Under the pieces are notes generated by a model, which was not told where the DNA came from, did not search any database, and was given only the letters and a program-made list of their open reading frames with translations. A program made the position numbers and the translations under genes. This document shows positions 7,500 to 15,319 of a DNA stretch of 30,599 bases, piece after piece (positions within the stretch are counted from its first letter, which is position 1; every line of letters starts with the position of its first letter). The stretch is from an uncultured Actinomyces sp. (lineage in GTDB: Bacteria > Actinomycetota > Actinomycetes > Actinomycetales > Actinomycetaceae), in the NCBI GenBank assembly GCA_915063485.1, contig CAJZDJ010000009.1, positions 1 to 30,599 of the forward strand. Direction: 5' to 3'.

Positions 7500-10385
7500 A
7501 TGTCTGCAAATTCTTCCACTGGCAACGCACGGTTTTTTGCGTCCCAGACCCACACGCCTAACGCTCCTGCCAAGGTCAGCGCTGATGGCCTAGAGCAGCG
7601 TTGGAACGAAACTTGGTCTCAACAGGGCACCTACAACTTTGACCGCAACGCTGAGCGGCATGAAGTGTTCTCTATTGACACTCCCCCGCCTACTGTTTCT
7701 GGTTCGCTGCACGTGGGACACGTCTTTTCGTACTCCCACACTGACACGGTGGCTCGTTACCAGCGTATGCGTGGTAAGGCCGTGTTCTATCCCATGGGTT
7801 GGGATGACAATGGTCTGCCTACTGAGCGTCGTGTACAGAACTACTTTGGGGTGCGCTGCGATCCTTCGCTGCCTTATGTGGAGAATTTTGAGCCCCCGCA
7901 TGTGGGTGGTGAGGGTAAGTCCATTAAGGCTCGCGATCAGGTGCCCGTTTCGCGCCGTAACTTCGTGGAGCTATGTGAGCGCCTAACTCTTGAAGATGAG
8001 AAGCAGTTTGAGGATCTGTGGCGCACTCTTGGTTTGAGTGTGGATTGGTCTTCTACCTACCAGACTATTGGTGAGCGTGCCCGTAAGGTGGCGCAGGCTG
8101 CGTTCTTGCGTAACTTGGCGCGTGGTGAGGCTTACCAGGCGCAGGCTCCGGGTCTGTGGGATGTAACTTTCCAGACTGCTGTGGCTCAGGCTGAGCTAGA
8201 GAGCCGCGAGTACCCGGGTTTCTACCACCGTTTGGCTTTCCACATTACCGACGCCGAGGTGGCTGCTAAGGCTGCGGCGGCGGGCGCCCCGATTGAAAAT
8301 GGGGTTGATGTTTATATTGAGACCACTCGCCCTGAGCTACTGCCGGCTTGTGTGGCTTTGGTGGCTCACCCCGACGACGAGCGCTACCAGCCCCTGTTTG
8401 GCACCACGGTTTCTAGCCCGGTGTTTGGGGTTGAGGTGCCGGTGCTGCCTCACCCTGAGGCTGAAAAGGACAAGGGTGCCGGTATCGCTATGTGCTGTAC
8501 CTTTGGTGACACCACTGATATTGACTGGTGGCGTGACCTGAAGCTGCCTTTGCGTGCGGTGCTGCGTAAGGATGGGCGCCTGGAGCTGGAGACCCCTGAG
8601 TGGATCACTAGCGAAACGGGCCGCCAGGTTTATGAGCAGATGGCTGGTAAGACTACTTTCTCTGCCCGCGAGGTGCTGGTTAAGCAGCTGCGTGAAAGCG
8701 GTGAGATGAGTGGTGAGCCCACTAAGACGGTGCGTCAGACTAACTTCTTCGAAAAGGGCGACAAGCCCCTGGAGATTGTTACTTCGCGTCAGTGGTACAT
8801 CCGCAATGGTGGTAAGCCTTGGACTAACCCTGCTAGTGGCAAGGATCTAAACGCTGAGCTGTTAGAGCGTGGCCAGGAGCTTAAGTTCCACCCTGACTTT
8901 ATGCGCGTGCGCTACGAGAACTGGGTTAAGGGTCTAAATAATGACTGGCTGATTTCGCGTCAGCGTTTCTTTGGGGTGCCTTTCCCGCTGTGGTACCAGG
9001 TGGATGCTAACGGCGATGTGGACTACAACGCCATCATCACCCCTGATGAGAGTGCCCTACCGGTTGATCCCTCTAGTGACGTGCCCGCAGGTTACAGCGC
9101 TGAGCAGCGTGGTGTTCCTGGTGGTTTCGTTGGCGAGCTAGACATTATGGACACCTGGGCTACCTCTTCCCTGTCTGCCCAGCTGGTTTCTGGCTGGCTA
9201 AACGATGAGGACCTATTCAAGCGGGTTTACCCGATGGATATTCGCCCTCAGGGCCAGGACATTATCCGTACCTGGCTGTTCTCTTCCGTGGTGCGTGCCG
9301 ACCTTGAGTTTGGCGCCCTGCCTTGGAAGCACGCCGGTATTTCTGGCTGGATCTTGGACTCTGACCACAAGAAGATGAGTAAGTCTAAGGGTAATGTGGT
9401 CACCCCCAAGGGCCTGCTGGAAAAGTATGGCTCTGACGCAGTGCGTTACTGGGCTACTTCGGCGCGTTTGGGTCTAGATGCGGCCTTTGAAGAGGCCCAG
9501 ATTAAGATCGGTCGCCGCCTGGCCATTAAGATCCTTAACGCCTCTAAGTTTGCCCTGTCTATGGGTCTTCTGCCTTGGGACGGCGATGAGGCCACTAAGG
9601 CTAGCGCCCCAGCCCCGAGCCTGGATGCTAGCGAGGTTAGCGAGCCGGTTGACCAGGCTGTGCTGCTGGGATTGGCTGATGTGGTCGACGCCGCCACGGC
9701 CGCTTTTGACAACTTCGAGCATGCCCGTGCCCTGGAAGTGGCTGAGTCCTTCTTCTGGACTTTCTGCGACGACTACATTGAGTTGATTAAGGACCGCGCC
9801 AACGACTTTGAGGGCAACCACCGCCCCGAGGCCGTACGTAGCGCCCGCACCACCTTGGCTATCGCGGTGGACACCTTCGTGCGCCTGTTCGCTCCGTTCA
9901 TGCCGTTTGCCACTGAAGAGGTGTGGTCTTGGTACCGCACCGGCAGTGTGCACCGCGCCCCCTGGCCCACCAGTGACTGGCTGCGTGAGGCTGCTAGCGG
10001 GGCCGACGTCGAACTAGTGGGCGCCGTCGGACAGGTGCTAGCCAGCCTACGTAAGCTCAAGTCTGAAGCTAAGACCAGCCAGAAGACCCCTATTTTGGAG
10101 GTCACCTTGGAGCTGCCCGAGCAGCTAGCTAAGCAGGTTGAGCTGGTGCGCGCTGACCTGATTGAAGCCGCCAAGGTAACCGGAGAGTTTACGGTCAACG
10201 CCAGCGACAGCTGTGAAAGCGCCACTGTGGTTTCTTCAACTTTGGGGCAGGCCCCGACCAAGCAGGCCCCAGCTAAGCAGGCCCAAGCTAAGCAGGCCCC
10301 GACTAAGCAGGCCCAAGCTAAGCAGGCCCCGACTAAGACCTGGGCCGAGATTTTATTCCCGGATGCCGATAAGAACCGCCATTAG
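7500..10385 (+). CDS. valS: Valyl-tRNA synthetase with Lys/Gln/Ala repeat tail
   Basis: ValS charges tRNA-Val and edits Thr-tRNA-Val. HVGH is at residues 71-74 (GSLHVGHVFSYSHTD) and KMSKS at 625-629 (KKMSKSKGNVVTP). The GWDDNGLPTERRVQNYFGVR block is typical of the actinobacterial ValRS type that lacks the usual C-terminal coiled-coil tRNA arm. From the ATG at 7500 the protein has 961 residues. The frame is open 16 codons upstream to a GTG, but the ATG has purine-rich GAGAGAATCAGG before it and fits the family better. The last 45 residues contain six 5-residue units of the KQAP(T/A)/KQAQA type, encoded by 15-bp tandem repeats. It is followed by a terminator, so it is probably monocistronic. 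Confidence 0.96.
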   Translation: MSANSSTGNARFFASQTHTPNAPAKVSADGLEQRWNETWSQQGTYNFDRNAERHEVFSIDTPPPTVSGSLHVGHVFSYSHTDTVARYQRMRGKAVFYPMGWDDNGLPTERRVQNYFGVRCDPSLPYVENFEPPHVGGEGKSIKARDQVPVSRRNFVELCERLTLEDEKQFEDLWRTLGLSVDWSSTYQTIGERARKVAQAAFLRNLARGEAYQAQAPGLWDVTFQTAVAQAELESREYPGFYHRLAFHITDAEVAAKAAAAGAPIENGVDVYIETTRPELLPACVALVAHPDDERYQPLFGTTVSSPVFGVEVPVLPHPEAEKDKGAGIAMCCTFGDTTDIDWWRDLKLPLRAVLRKDGRLELETPEWITSETGRQVYEQMAGKTTFSAREVLVKQLRESGEMSGEPTKTVRQTNFFEKGDKPLEIVTSRQWYIRNGGKPWTNPASGKDLNAELLERGQELKFHPDFMRVRYENWVKGLNNDWLISRQRFFGVPFPLWYQVDANGDVDYNAIITPDESALPVDPSSDVPAGYSAEQRGVPGGFVGELDIMDTWATSSLSAQLVSGWLNDEDLFKRVYPMDIRPQGQDIIRTWLFSSVVRADLEFGALPWKHAGISGWILDSDHKKMSKSKGNVVTPKGLLEKYGSDAVRYWATSARLGLDAAFEEAQIKIGRRLAIKILNASKFALSMGLLPWDGDEATKASAPAPSLDASEVSEPVDQAVLLGLADVVDAATAAFDNFEHARALEVAESFFWTFCDDYIELIKDRANDFEGNHRPEAVRSARTTLAIAVDTFVRLFAPFMPFATEEVWSWYRTGSVHRAPWPTSDWLREAASGADVELVGAVGQVLASLRKLKSEAKTSQKTPILEVTLELPEQLAKQVELVRADLIEAAKVTGEFTVNASDSCESATVVSSTLGQAPTKQAPAKQAQAKQAPTKQAQAKQAPTKTWAEILFPDADKNRH
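10251..10340 (+). repeat. 15-bp coding tandem repeats in the valS 3' end
   Basis: Six consecutive 15-base units, three variants of GCCC(C/A)(G/A)(A/C)(C/T)(C/A)AAGCAG, begin at 10251 and encode alternating APTKQ, APAKQ and AQAKQ. The last unit ends in AAGACC. The identity of the third, fourth, fifth and sixth units suggests recent slippage expansion. Repeat number is likely to vary between strains. Confidence 0.85.
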
Positions 10386-10411
10386 CCGCGCCATCTGGTA
10401 AATCACCCCGT

Positions 10412-10460
10412 TAAAAGCGGTTGGTGCTCGATTTTGTTCACCGAGTGCCAACCGCTTTTA
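10412..10460 (+). terminator. Terminator after valS
   Basis: A 19-base arm at 10412-10430 pairs with 10442-10460 with only two mismatched bases, around an 11-base loop. The stem ends in a CTTTTATTTA tract on the plus strand. It lies 26 bases after the valS stop and separates valS from the acyl-CoA synthetase. Confidence 0.8.
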
Positions 10461-10470
10461 TTTACCACAA

Positions 10471-10516
10471 ACAATTTGTAGAATTCCTACAAGGATAGTG
10501 GGACCCTACAATTTGT
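10471..10516. promoter_or_regulatory. Inverted/direct repeats upstream of fadD-like gene, possible operator
   Basis: TTGTAG-AATTC-CTACAA is a perfect inverted repeat at 10476-10492. The nonamer ACAATTTGT occurs at 10471-10479 and again at 10508-10516, the second time after another CTACAA (10506-10511). The group lies 22-67 bases before the start codon, where a repressor would act. TetR-type fatty-acid regulators use palindromes of this size, but no regulator gene is adjacent and the assignment is an inference. Confidence 0.5.
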
Positions 10517-10537
10517 TTTTTCTGCAATAATGGGGCC

Positions 10538-12385
10538 GTGACTCAAAGCCCTGCTCAGATTGCTACCCAAACCTCGTCACCGCTCATTCATGAGCTAGAA
10601 GAAACCTGGAGTGTGCCATGGTTGTTGGCCGACCGGGTTAAGCGGCTACCTGACAAGCCGCTGGTGGCCAAGCGTAACGCCGCTGGTGACGGTTGGGATG
10701 AGGTAAGTGCCCGCCAGTTCCAAAGTGAAGTAGATGCGCTAGCGCGCGGCCTAGTTGGTCTAGGTCTAGAAGCTGGTCAGCGCGTGGGCATCATGGCCCA
10801 CACCTCTTATGAGTGGATGCTTATCGACATGGCGATCTCCCGCGCCGGGCTGGTTAGCGTGCCGATCTATGAAACTTCCTCTTCTGAGCAGATCCAGTGG
10901 ATTCTAACTAACGCACAGGTGCGCCTAGTTTTCACCGAGAACGCCAAGCTAGCCAAGCTGGTTTACCAGGCCTCCCAGGAAGCTAAGCAGCAGGTTTCGG
11001 TGTTCTCTCTGGCCGATGAGGCTATCGCCAAGGTCAACAGCGCCGGCGAAAACGTTGACTTTGATGTGGTGGAGCAGCGCACCCAGGCTCTGCGCATCGA
11101 CGACATTTACTCCATCGTTTACACCTCAGGCACCACCGGGCGCCCCAAGGGCGCGGTGCTAACTCACCGTAACGCTGCTGGCCTACCCCATAACGGTGTG
11201 GACTGGATTCCCCAGGTGCTGCGTGGCGAGGATGTGCGCCTGCTGCTGTTCTTGCCGCTAGCCCACGTCTATGCGCGTTTCTTGCAGCTGCTTGCTATTG
11301 CCGGCGACGGCGTGGTGGGCCACTGCGCCAATGTTAAGACCCTGCTGCCTGACCTACAGTCTTTCCACCCCACCTACCTGCTATGTGTGCCGCGCGTTTT
11401 GGAAAAGGTCTACAACGCTGCTGATGCTAAGGCCGGCTCGGGCACCAAGCTGAAGATTTTCCGTTGGGCTGCCAAAGTGGCTATCACCTATTCGCGTGCC
11501 CTGGATCAAGGTGGCCCCTCCGCTTCTTTGAAGCTCGCTCACCGCGCCGCTGACCGCCTGGTTTACTCCACTTTGCGTTCCATGCTGGGTGGAAACGTGC
11601 GCTACGTGATTTCTGGTGGCGGCCCGCTAGGTGAACGCCTGGGCCACTTCTACCGTGGCGTGGGCATGAGCGTACTTGAAGGCTATGGCCTGACTGAAAC
11701 CATTGGCCCTGCCACCGTTAATACTGCGGTGCAGTCCAAGATTGGCACTGTTGGCCCGCCGGTTACCGGCAATAGCGTGCGCGTAACCGTAGATGGCGAC
11801 ATTGAAATTAAGGGTATTGGCGTATTTGCCGGCTACCTGAACAATGATGAGGCTAATGCGGAGGCTTTCACTGCTGACGGCTGGCTGCGCACCGGTGACA
11901 TTGGTTCACTCGATGAGGACGGCTACCTGCGTATCACCGGGCGCCGTAAGGAACTGATTATTACTGCCGGTGGTAAGAACGTGGCTCCGGCTATTTTGGA
12001 AGACCGCCTGCGTGGTCACCCGCTGGTAAGCCAGGTGGTAGTGGTTGGTGACAACCAGCCTTTCATCTCTGCCCTGATCACGCTGGACGCCGACATGCTG
12101 CCCCAGTGGCTTAAGAATCACGGCCTAGGAGAGATGAGCGTGGAGCAGGCCGCGAAGAACCCTGAGGTACTAGCGGCTTTAGACCGCGCCGTCGAGCGTA
12201 CCAACGAGGCCGTCTCCCGGGCGGAATCTATCCGCTCTTTCCGCGTGCTCACCGATGATTTCACTGAAGCCAATGGTTTGCTTACCCCCTCGCTGAAGGT
12301 TAAGCGCGCAGCGGCACTGGCTAAGTATGCGGACGTAGTTGACTCTATCTACGCCTCCAAGGCCAGCTCCATGCCCACCGACTGA
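10538..12385 (+). CDS. Long-chain fatty acid-CoA ligase (AMP-forming, FadD-like)
   Basis: It activates fatty acids to acyl-CoA through an acyl-adenylate, probably at the cytoplasmic face of the membrane. It is a 615-residue ANL-superfamily enzyme. The P-loop-like YTSGTTGRPKGAVLTHRN is at about 195-212. ISGGGPLGERLGHFYRGVG and GYGLTETIGP follow in the middle. The hinge and C-terminal lid contain GWLRTGDIG, GYLRITGRRKELIITAGGKNVAP and a final PSLKVKR with the catalytic-lysine region. The closest general type is the actinobacterial FadD15 group. It starts at a GTG at 10538 with only a weak GGGG ahead. It appears to be a single-gene unit with an inverted repeat in its promoter. Substrate chain length cannot be read from sequence. 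Confidence 0.92.
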   Translation: MTQSPAQIATQTSSPLIHELEETWSVPWLLADRVKRLPDKPLVAKRNAAGDGWDEVSARQFQSEVDALARGLVGLGLEAGQRVGIMAHTSYEWMLIDMAISRAGLVSVPIYETSSSEQIQWILTNAQVRLVFTENAKLAKLVYQASQEAKQQVSVFSLADEAIAKVNSAGENVDFDVVEQRTQALRIDDIYSIVYTSGTTGRPKGAVLTHRNAAGLPHNGVDWIPQVLRGEDVRLLLFLPLAHVYARFLQLLAIAGDGVVGHCANVKTLLPDLQSFHPTYLLCVPRVLEKVYNAADAKAGSGTKLKIFRWAAKVAITYSRALDQGGPSASLKLAHRAADRLVYSTLRSMLGGNVRYVISGGGPLGERLGHFYRGVGMSVLEGYGLTETIGPATVNTAVQSKIGTVGPPVTGNSVRVTVDGDIEIKGIGVFAGYLNNDEANAEAFTADGWLRTGDIGSLDEDGYLRITGRRKELIITAGGKNVAPAILEDRLRGHPLVSQVVVVGDNQPFISALITLDADMLPQWLKNHGLGEMSVEQAAKNPEVLAALDRAVERTNEAVSRAESIRSFRVLTDDFTEANGLLTPSLKVKRAAALAKYADVVDSIYASKASSMPTD

Positions 12386-12686
12386 CACACAGCACCTGTA
12401 AACACAGGTAATCACAGGTAACCACAGTCAAATACAGGCAATTTCATCTACAGGCAATTTCATCCCTTCCCTATAAAAATAACGCGTATTTTTATAGGGA
12501 AGGGATGATTTTAGGTGTAACTGCAAGGGATGATTTTAGGTGTAACTGCAAGGGATAGTTTTAGATGTAGACCTTTTGGGTGTAACGACGACGACGCCCC
12601 CACTGCCCCAGTCGGCAAACAGTTACAGGCCGGCAAAGCTGGTAAAACCGCCAAGGCTGCCAAAGCAGGCAAGCAGCTACATGTAG
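12386..12686. repeat. Repeat-rich intergenic island with perfect 21-bp palindrome
   Basis: Between convergent fadD and rsgA lies a dense set of repeats. There are CACAGGTAA-type short repeats (about 12399-12426). A 16-base direct repeat TACAGGCAATTTCATC begins near 12433 and 12449. A perfect inverted repeat has 21-base arms at 12461-12481 and 12487-12507 around ACGCG. A 25-base direct repeat (AAGGGATGATTTTAGGTGTA...) lies at 12500-12524 and 12525-12549, with a diverged third copy at 12550-12574. The palindrome, rich in A/T at its inner end, could act as a bidirectional terminator for the two convergent genes. The flanking repeats are not explained by that. Confidence 0.75.
12461..12507. terminator. 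Perfect inverted repeat, probable bidirectional terminator
   Basis: The two 21-base arms are exact reverse complements with a 5-base loop. The arm sequence is CATCCCTTCCC followed by TATAAAAATA. It sits 75 bases after the fadD stop and 180 bases after the rsgA stop. The A/T-rich part is at the loop end rather than the base, so the classical U-run is missing. Termination is therefore only one of the possible roles. Confidence 0.5.
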
Positions 12687-12706
12687 TTAGTTGCCCCGGC
12701 CTTTAA
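12530..12706 (+). other. Small open frame with Ala/Lys/Gly-rich end, possible gene remnant
   Basis: From an ATG inside the second 25-base repeat an open frame of 58 codons runs to a TAA at 12704. It overlaps the rsgA 3' end by 20 bases on the other strand. It contains a DDDAPTAPV stretch and then QAGKAGKTAKAAKAGKQ, a composition like the Lys/Ala tails of histone-like or tailed bacterial proteins. There is no ribosome-binding site that stands out. It may be the leftover 3' end of a lost gene or a chance frame. I would not annotate it as a functional protein. Confidence 0.25.
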
Positions 12707-13775
12707 GCCTCATAGTCTCGCGCCTACCCCGAGTGTTATCCCTGCTGGCGGTGCGTTGAGACTGACGCGCCAGGCGAGCGTCACGGTTAAGCTCGTTGCG
12801 CTCAGACTCCCGGCGCATCCGCTGGTAGCGCTCCAACACCTCTGGGCTTAACTCGCCTTGGGTTAACGCCTGCTCAATAGCGCAGCCGGGCTCGCCCCTA
12901 TGACTGCAGTCGCGATAGCGGCATTGCTCAGCCAGGGCAGCGATCTGCGTGAAAGTTTGGTCTACTGCCTCAGCATTCGCAGTGGCCCCCAAAGCCCTGA
13001 TTCCAGGGGTGTCAATAATATTTACCTCCCCCTGCAACAGTTGGCGCGAAGTGGTGGTGTGGCGGCCTTTACCATCCGCCGCCCGCACTTTACCGGTAGC
13101 GAGGCTAGTGCCTAAAAGCGCATTGGTAAGCGTGGATTTACCCGCACCTGAGCGGCCCACCAGCACTAAAGTGTCCCCGGGGGTAAAGCTTTCTTTTAGC
13201 TCAGCTACCTCCTGGGTATCGGCGGTATTTAACGCCGTCACCGACTCCACCAAGGGCTCGCATTGCTCAATTGCGCCCTGGATTTCTTGGCCCGCCACCA
13301 GGTCTGCTTTAGTTAGCACTACCCGTGCCCTGATAGCACTGGCGTGGGCTATTGCCACAAACCGCTCGACCCGCCCAATTGAGAAGGCCGGCTGCAATGG
13401 CTCTACAATCACTAACTCATCCACATTGGCGGCGATGGCCTGGCTGAGCCCAAAGCCGCTGGCGGCTGGGCGTTCAATGTAGCTGGTGCGCGGCATGATT
13501 TCTACGGCGTGGGCGGCGGCCTCCCCCTGGTTTTGCGCCGCATCAGCTAGCGCCACCCAGTCGCCTACCACCGGGGGCCATAGCGGGTGGTCCGTGCAGT
13601 TACCGGGGGTGGCAAGCGCAATAGTGACGACGACGTCCTTACCTGGGCCTTGCGTGATCTGGGCGTTAAAGGCACCCCGATGCACAGCCACTACCTGCGC
13701 TAAAGAAATATTTTCACCGTAGTTCATTTGGGCTACAGCGAAATATGCATGCACCCGCGCTGTTTTAGTGCTCAT
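12687..13775 (-). CDS. rsgA: Ribosome small-subunit-dependent GTPase RsgA
   Basis: RsgA is a late assembly factor of the 30S subunit. The GTPase motifs are circularly permuted as in the family: G4 TKAD at about 155-158, G1 GRSGAGKST at 207-215, and G3 DTPG at 255-258. The zinc knuckle follows with C285, C290, H292 and C298 (CRYRDCSHRGEPGC). An OB-like N-terminal domain precedes them. The C-terminus is a basic Arg-rich tail. The start is MMS; the second ATG at 13775 has AGGAG at better spacing than the first at 13778. It begins 25 bases after the exporter permease and is probably the last gene of that operon. In many Actinobacteria rsgA follows aroA, but no aroA is present here. Confidence 0.95.
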   Translation of the reverse strand: MSTKTARVHAYFAVAQMNYGENISLAQVVAVHRGAFNAQITQGPGKDVVVTIALATPGNCTDHPLWPPVVGDWVALADAAQNQGEAAAHAVEIMPRTSYIERPAASGFGLSQAIAANVDELVIVEPLQPAFSIGRVERFVAIAHASAIRARVVLTKADLVAGQEIQGAIEQCEPLVESVTALNTADTQEVAELKESFTPGDTLVLVGRSGAGKSTLTNALLGTSLATGKVRAADGKGRHTTTSRQLLQGEVNIIDTPGIRALGATANAEAVDQTFTQIAALAEQCRYRDCSHRGEPGCAIEQALTQGELSPEVLERYQRMRRESERNELNRDARLARQSQRTASRDNTRGRRETMRLKGRGN

Positions 13776-13799
13776 CATGTTCTCCTGCTCACACCCGGG

Positions 13800-14573
13800 C
13801 TAGAGGGCCTCGCGCCGTAAACCTTGACGCAACCGTTTCATGGCATGCCAAACCAAAACAACCCCAACTAACGCCCAAAACGCAGCCACAGTTAGATCAG
13901 TTAACACAGCCACCGGATTTAACACCAATCCCGGCTGGTTAAAGCAGCGCGCTAACGGGGTCACATAACTAAACCAAACCAGCCAGGCCGGATAATACTT
14001 AAGCGGCACAATCACGCCAGTAAGAATCGGCAGTAAAGCAGCCACCGTGTTAGCCCCAGTGTATGGGTCAGATAGATCCACCCCGATACCACCAGCACCA
14101 ACCCCTAACAACACCCCGCAAACCAGGGACAAGCCAAACAAGCCCAACAAACTAGCCAAGCTAGGATGCCCAACCTGCCCCCAAGCCACTAGCCGCACCC
14201 CTAGCAGGGCGATCAACGCCGTCGTCGTAGCAAAAATAACCGGCACTACCGCCACAGCCAACCAATAAGCAGCATCAAAACGCCTCCAAGAATGAACCTC
14301 CTGGAACACCCCCAGGTGACGGTCCGTGGCCACGCGGCTAACCATCCCAGAACAAATAGCGCTGGTAAAAGACACACAGCTAGCCACATAAGCAGTACGC
14401 AGCAGCTCAGTTGAATGCAGGTCAGCCCCGAAAAGCAGGCTATAAACAATCTCTAAAACCGGGATCACCAGCAGCGACACCAGGGCCGTACCAAGAGTAG
14501 CGAAAATAGTGGAACTCGCCCGAGAAATAGCCACGCCGTCAACCAAACGCGCCCAAAAATTAGCCGGCCCCAT
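13800..14573 (-). CDS. ABC-2 type transporter permease (second subunit)
   Basis: This 257-residue membrane protein has about six hydrophobic segments and an ABC-2 permease appearance, including a late PILTGVIVPLKYYPAWLVWFSY stretch of the family-typical loop before the last helices. The start ATG at 14573 overlaps the stop of the preceding permease by one base (TGATG), and GGAGGTGG lies upstream, so the two are translationally coupled. The frame is open further upstream inside the neighbour but that is not coding. It probably forms a heterodimer with the next permease. Substrate unknown. Confidence 0.88.
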   Translation of the reverse strand: MGPANFWARLVDGVAISRASSTIFATLGTALVSLLVIPVLEIVYSLLFGADLHSTELLRTAYVASCVSFTSAICSGMVSRVATDRHLGVFQEVHSWRRFDAAYWLAVAVVPVIFATTTALIALLGVRLVAWGQVGHPSLASLLGLFGLSLVCGVLLGVGAGGIGVDLSDPYTGANTVAALLPILTGVIVPLKYYPAWLVWFSYVTPLARCFNQPGLVLNPVAVLTDLTVAAFWALVGVVLVWHAMKRLRQGLRREAL

Positions 14574-15319
14574 CAAACCACCTCCAAGGTTCCCGCTTTG
14601 CAAGCCAGACGCAAGCAACGCTGCCCCAGCACCCAAGCCAAAACCAGCCAAGCAACACTGGTAAGCAACCAAGCACACGCCAGCGGCCAAGAGAGACCAT
14701 GCACTAGCATCCGGTAAGCGCTACTAAGCGGCAACGCCTTACCCACCCAAGCCAGCCAGGCGGGCATAGCGGTGTCGGTGAAAACAATGCCTGAAACAAT
14801 CAACACCGGGATCAGCAGCAGCCCCTCATAGGTGATGGCGTTAGGGGTGAGCACAAAAATCGCGGCCACAACATAACTAACCACCAGGCAGGCCACAAAG
14901 AAAGCTAACTGGGCCCCCACCAGCGCCAACAACCTACGCCAAGGCGTGAACGTAACATCCCAGTTAAGCACCGCCCAAGTCAGCCAAGCGGTAGGAAAAG
15001 CCAGCAGACCAAACAAAGCCGCCGCGCTCACCACGCTCGCTACTGCTTTAAGCGCCCCGATCGGGGCGATCACTAACTGCACCAGGGTGCCTTTAAAACG
15101 CTCAAAACCCACAATCCCGGCCGCTGCGGTAACCGTGGTCCACATGCCGATCGACCCACCACGCAGCCAAGCAGCGGTAGGATCAACCCCACCCCAAGCA
15201 CGCTGCGCTAAATACTGGATCAGCGTGGTAGTTAAGGTAGCAACCAGCATTAACTGCACGAAATAAGGCACTGAAATAAATTGGCGAAACTGGAAAGCCA
15301 ACATGCGCAGCATTCTCAT
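14573..15319 (-). CDS. ABC-2 type transporter permease (first subunit)
   Basis: This is a 248-residue protein starting MRMLRMLAFQFRQF, with a short cytoplasmic amphipathic start and about six membrane segments. The C-terminal half contains the family-like region GLLLIPVLIVSGIVFTDTAMPAW. The ATG at 15319 overlaps the ATPase stop by one base (TAATG). The longer frame to 15379 would lie inside the ATPase gene and is rejected. It is the transmembrane partner of the ATPase upstream and of the second permease downstream. The drug, antibiotic or lipid substrate cannot be told. Confidence 0.88.
   Translation of the reverse strand: MRMLRMLAFQFRQFISVPYFVQLMLVATLTTTLIQYLAQRAWGGVDPTAAWLRGGSIGMWTTVTAAAGIVGFERFKGTLVQLVIAPIGALKAVASVVSAAALFGLLAFPTAWLTWAVLNWDVTFTPWRRLLALVGAQLAFFVACLVVSYVVAAIFVLTPNAITYEGLLLIPVLIVSGIVFTDTAMPAWLAWVGKALPLSSAYRMLVHGLSWPLACAWLLTSVAWLVLAWVLGQRCLRLACKAGTLEVV

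Noticed and set aside
12500..12574. CRISPR array
   Set aside because: The 25-bp repeats are directly adjacent without spacers, number only three, and no cas genes are present.
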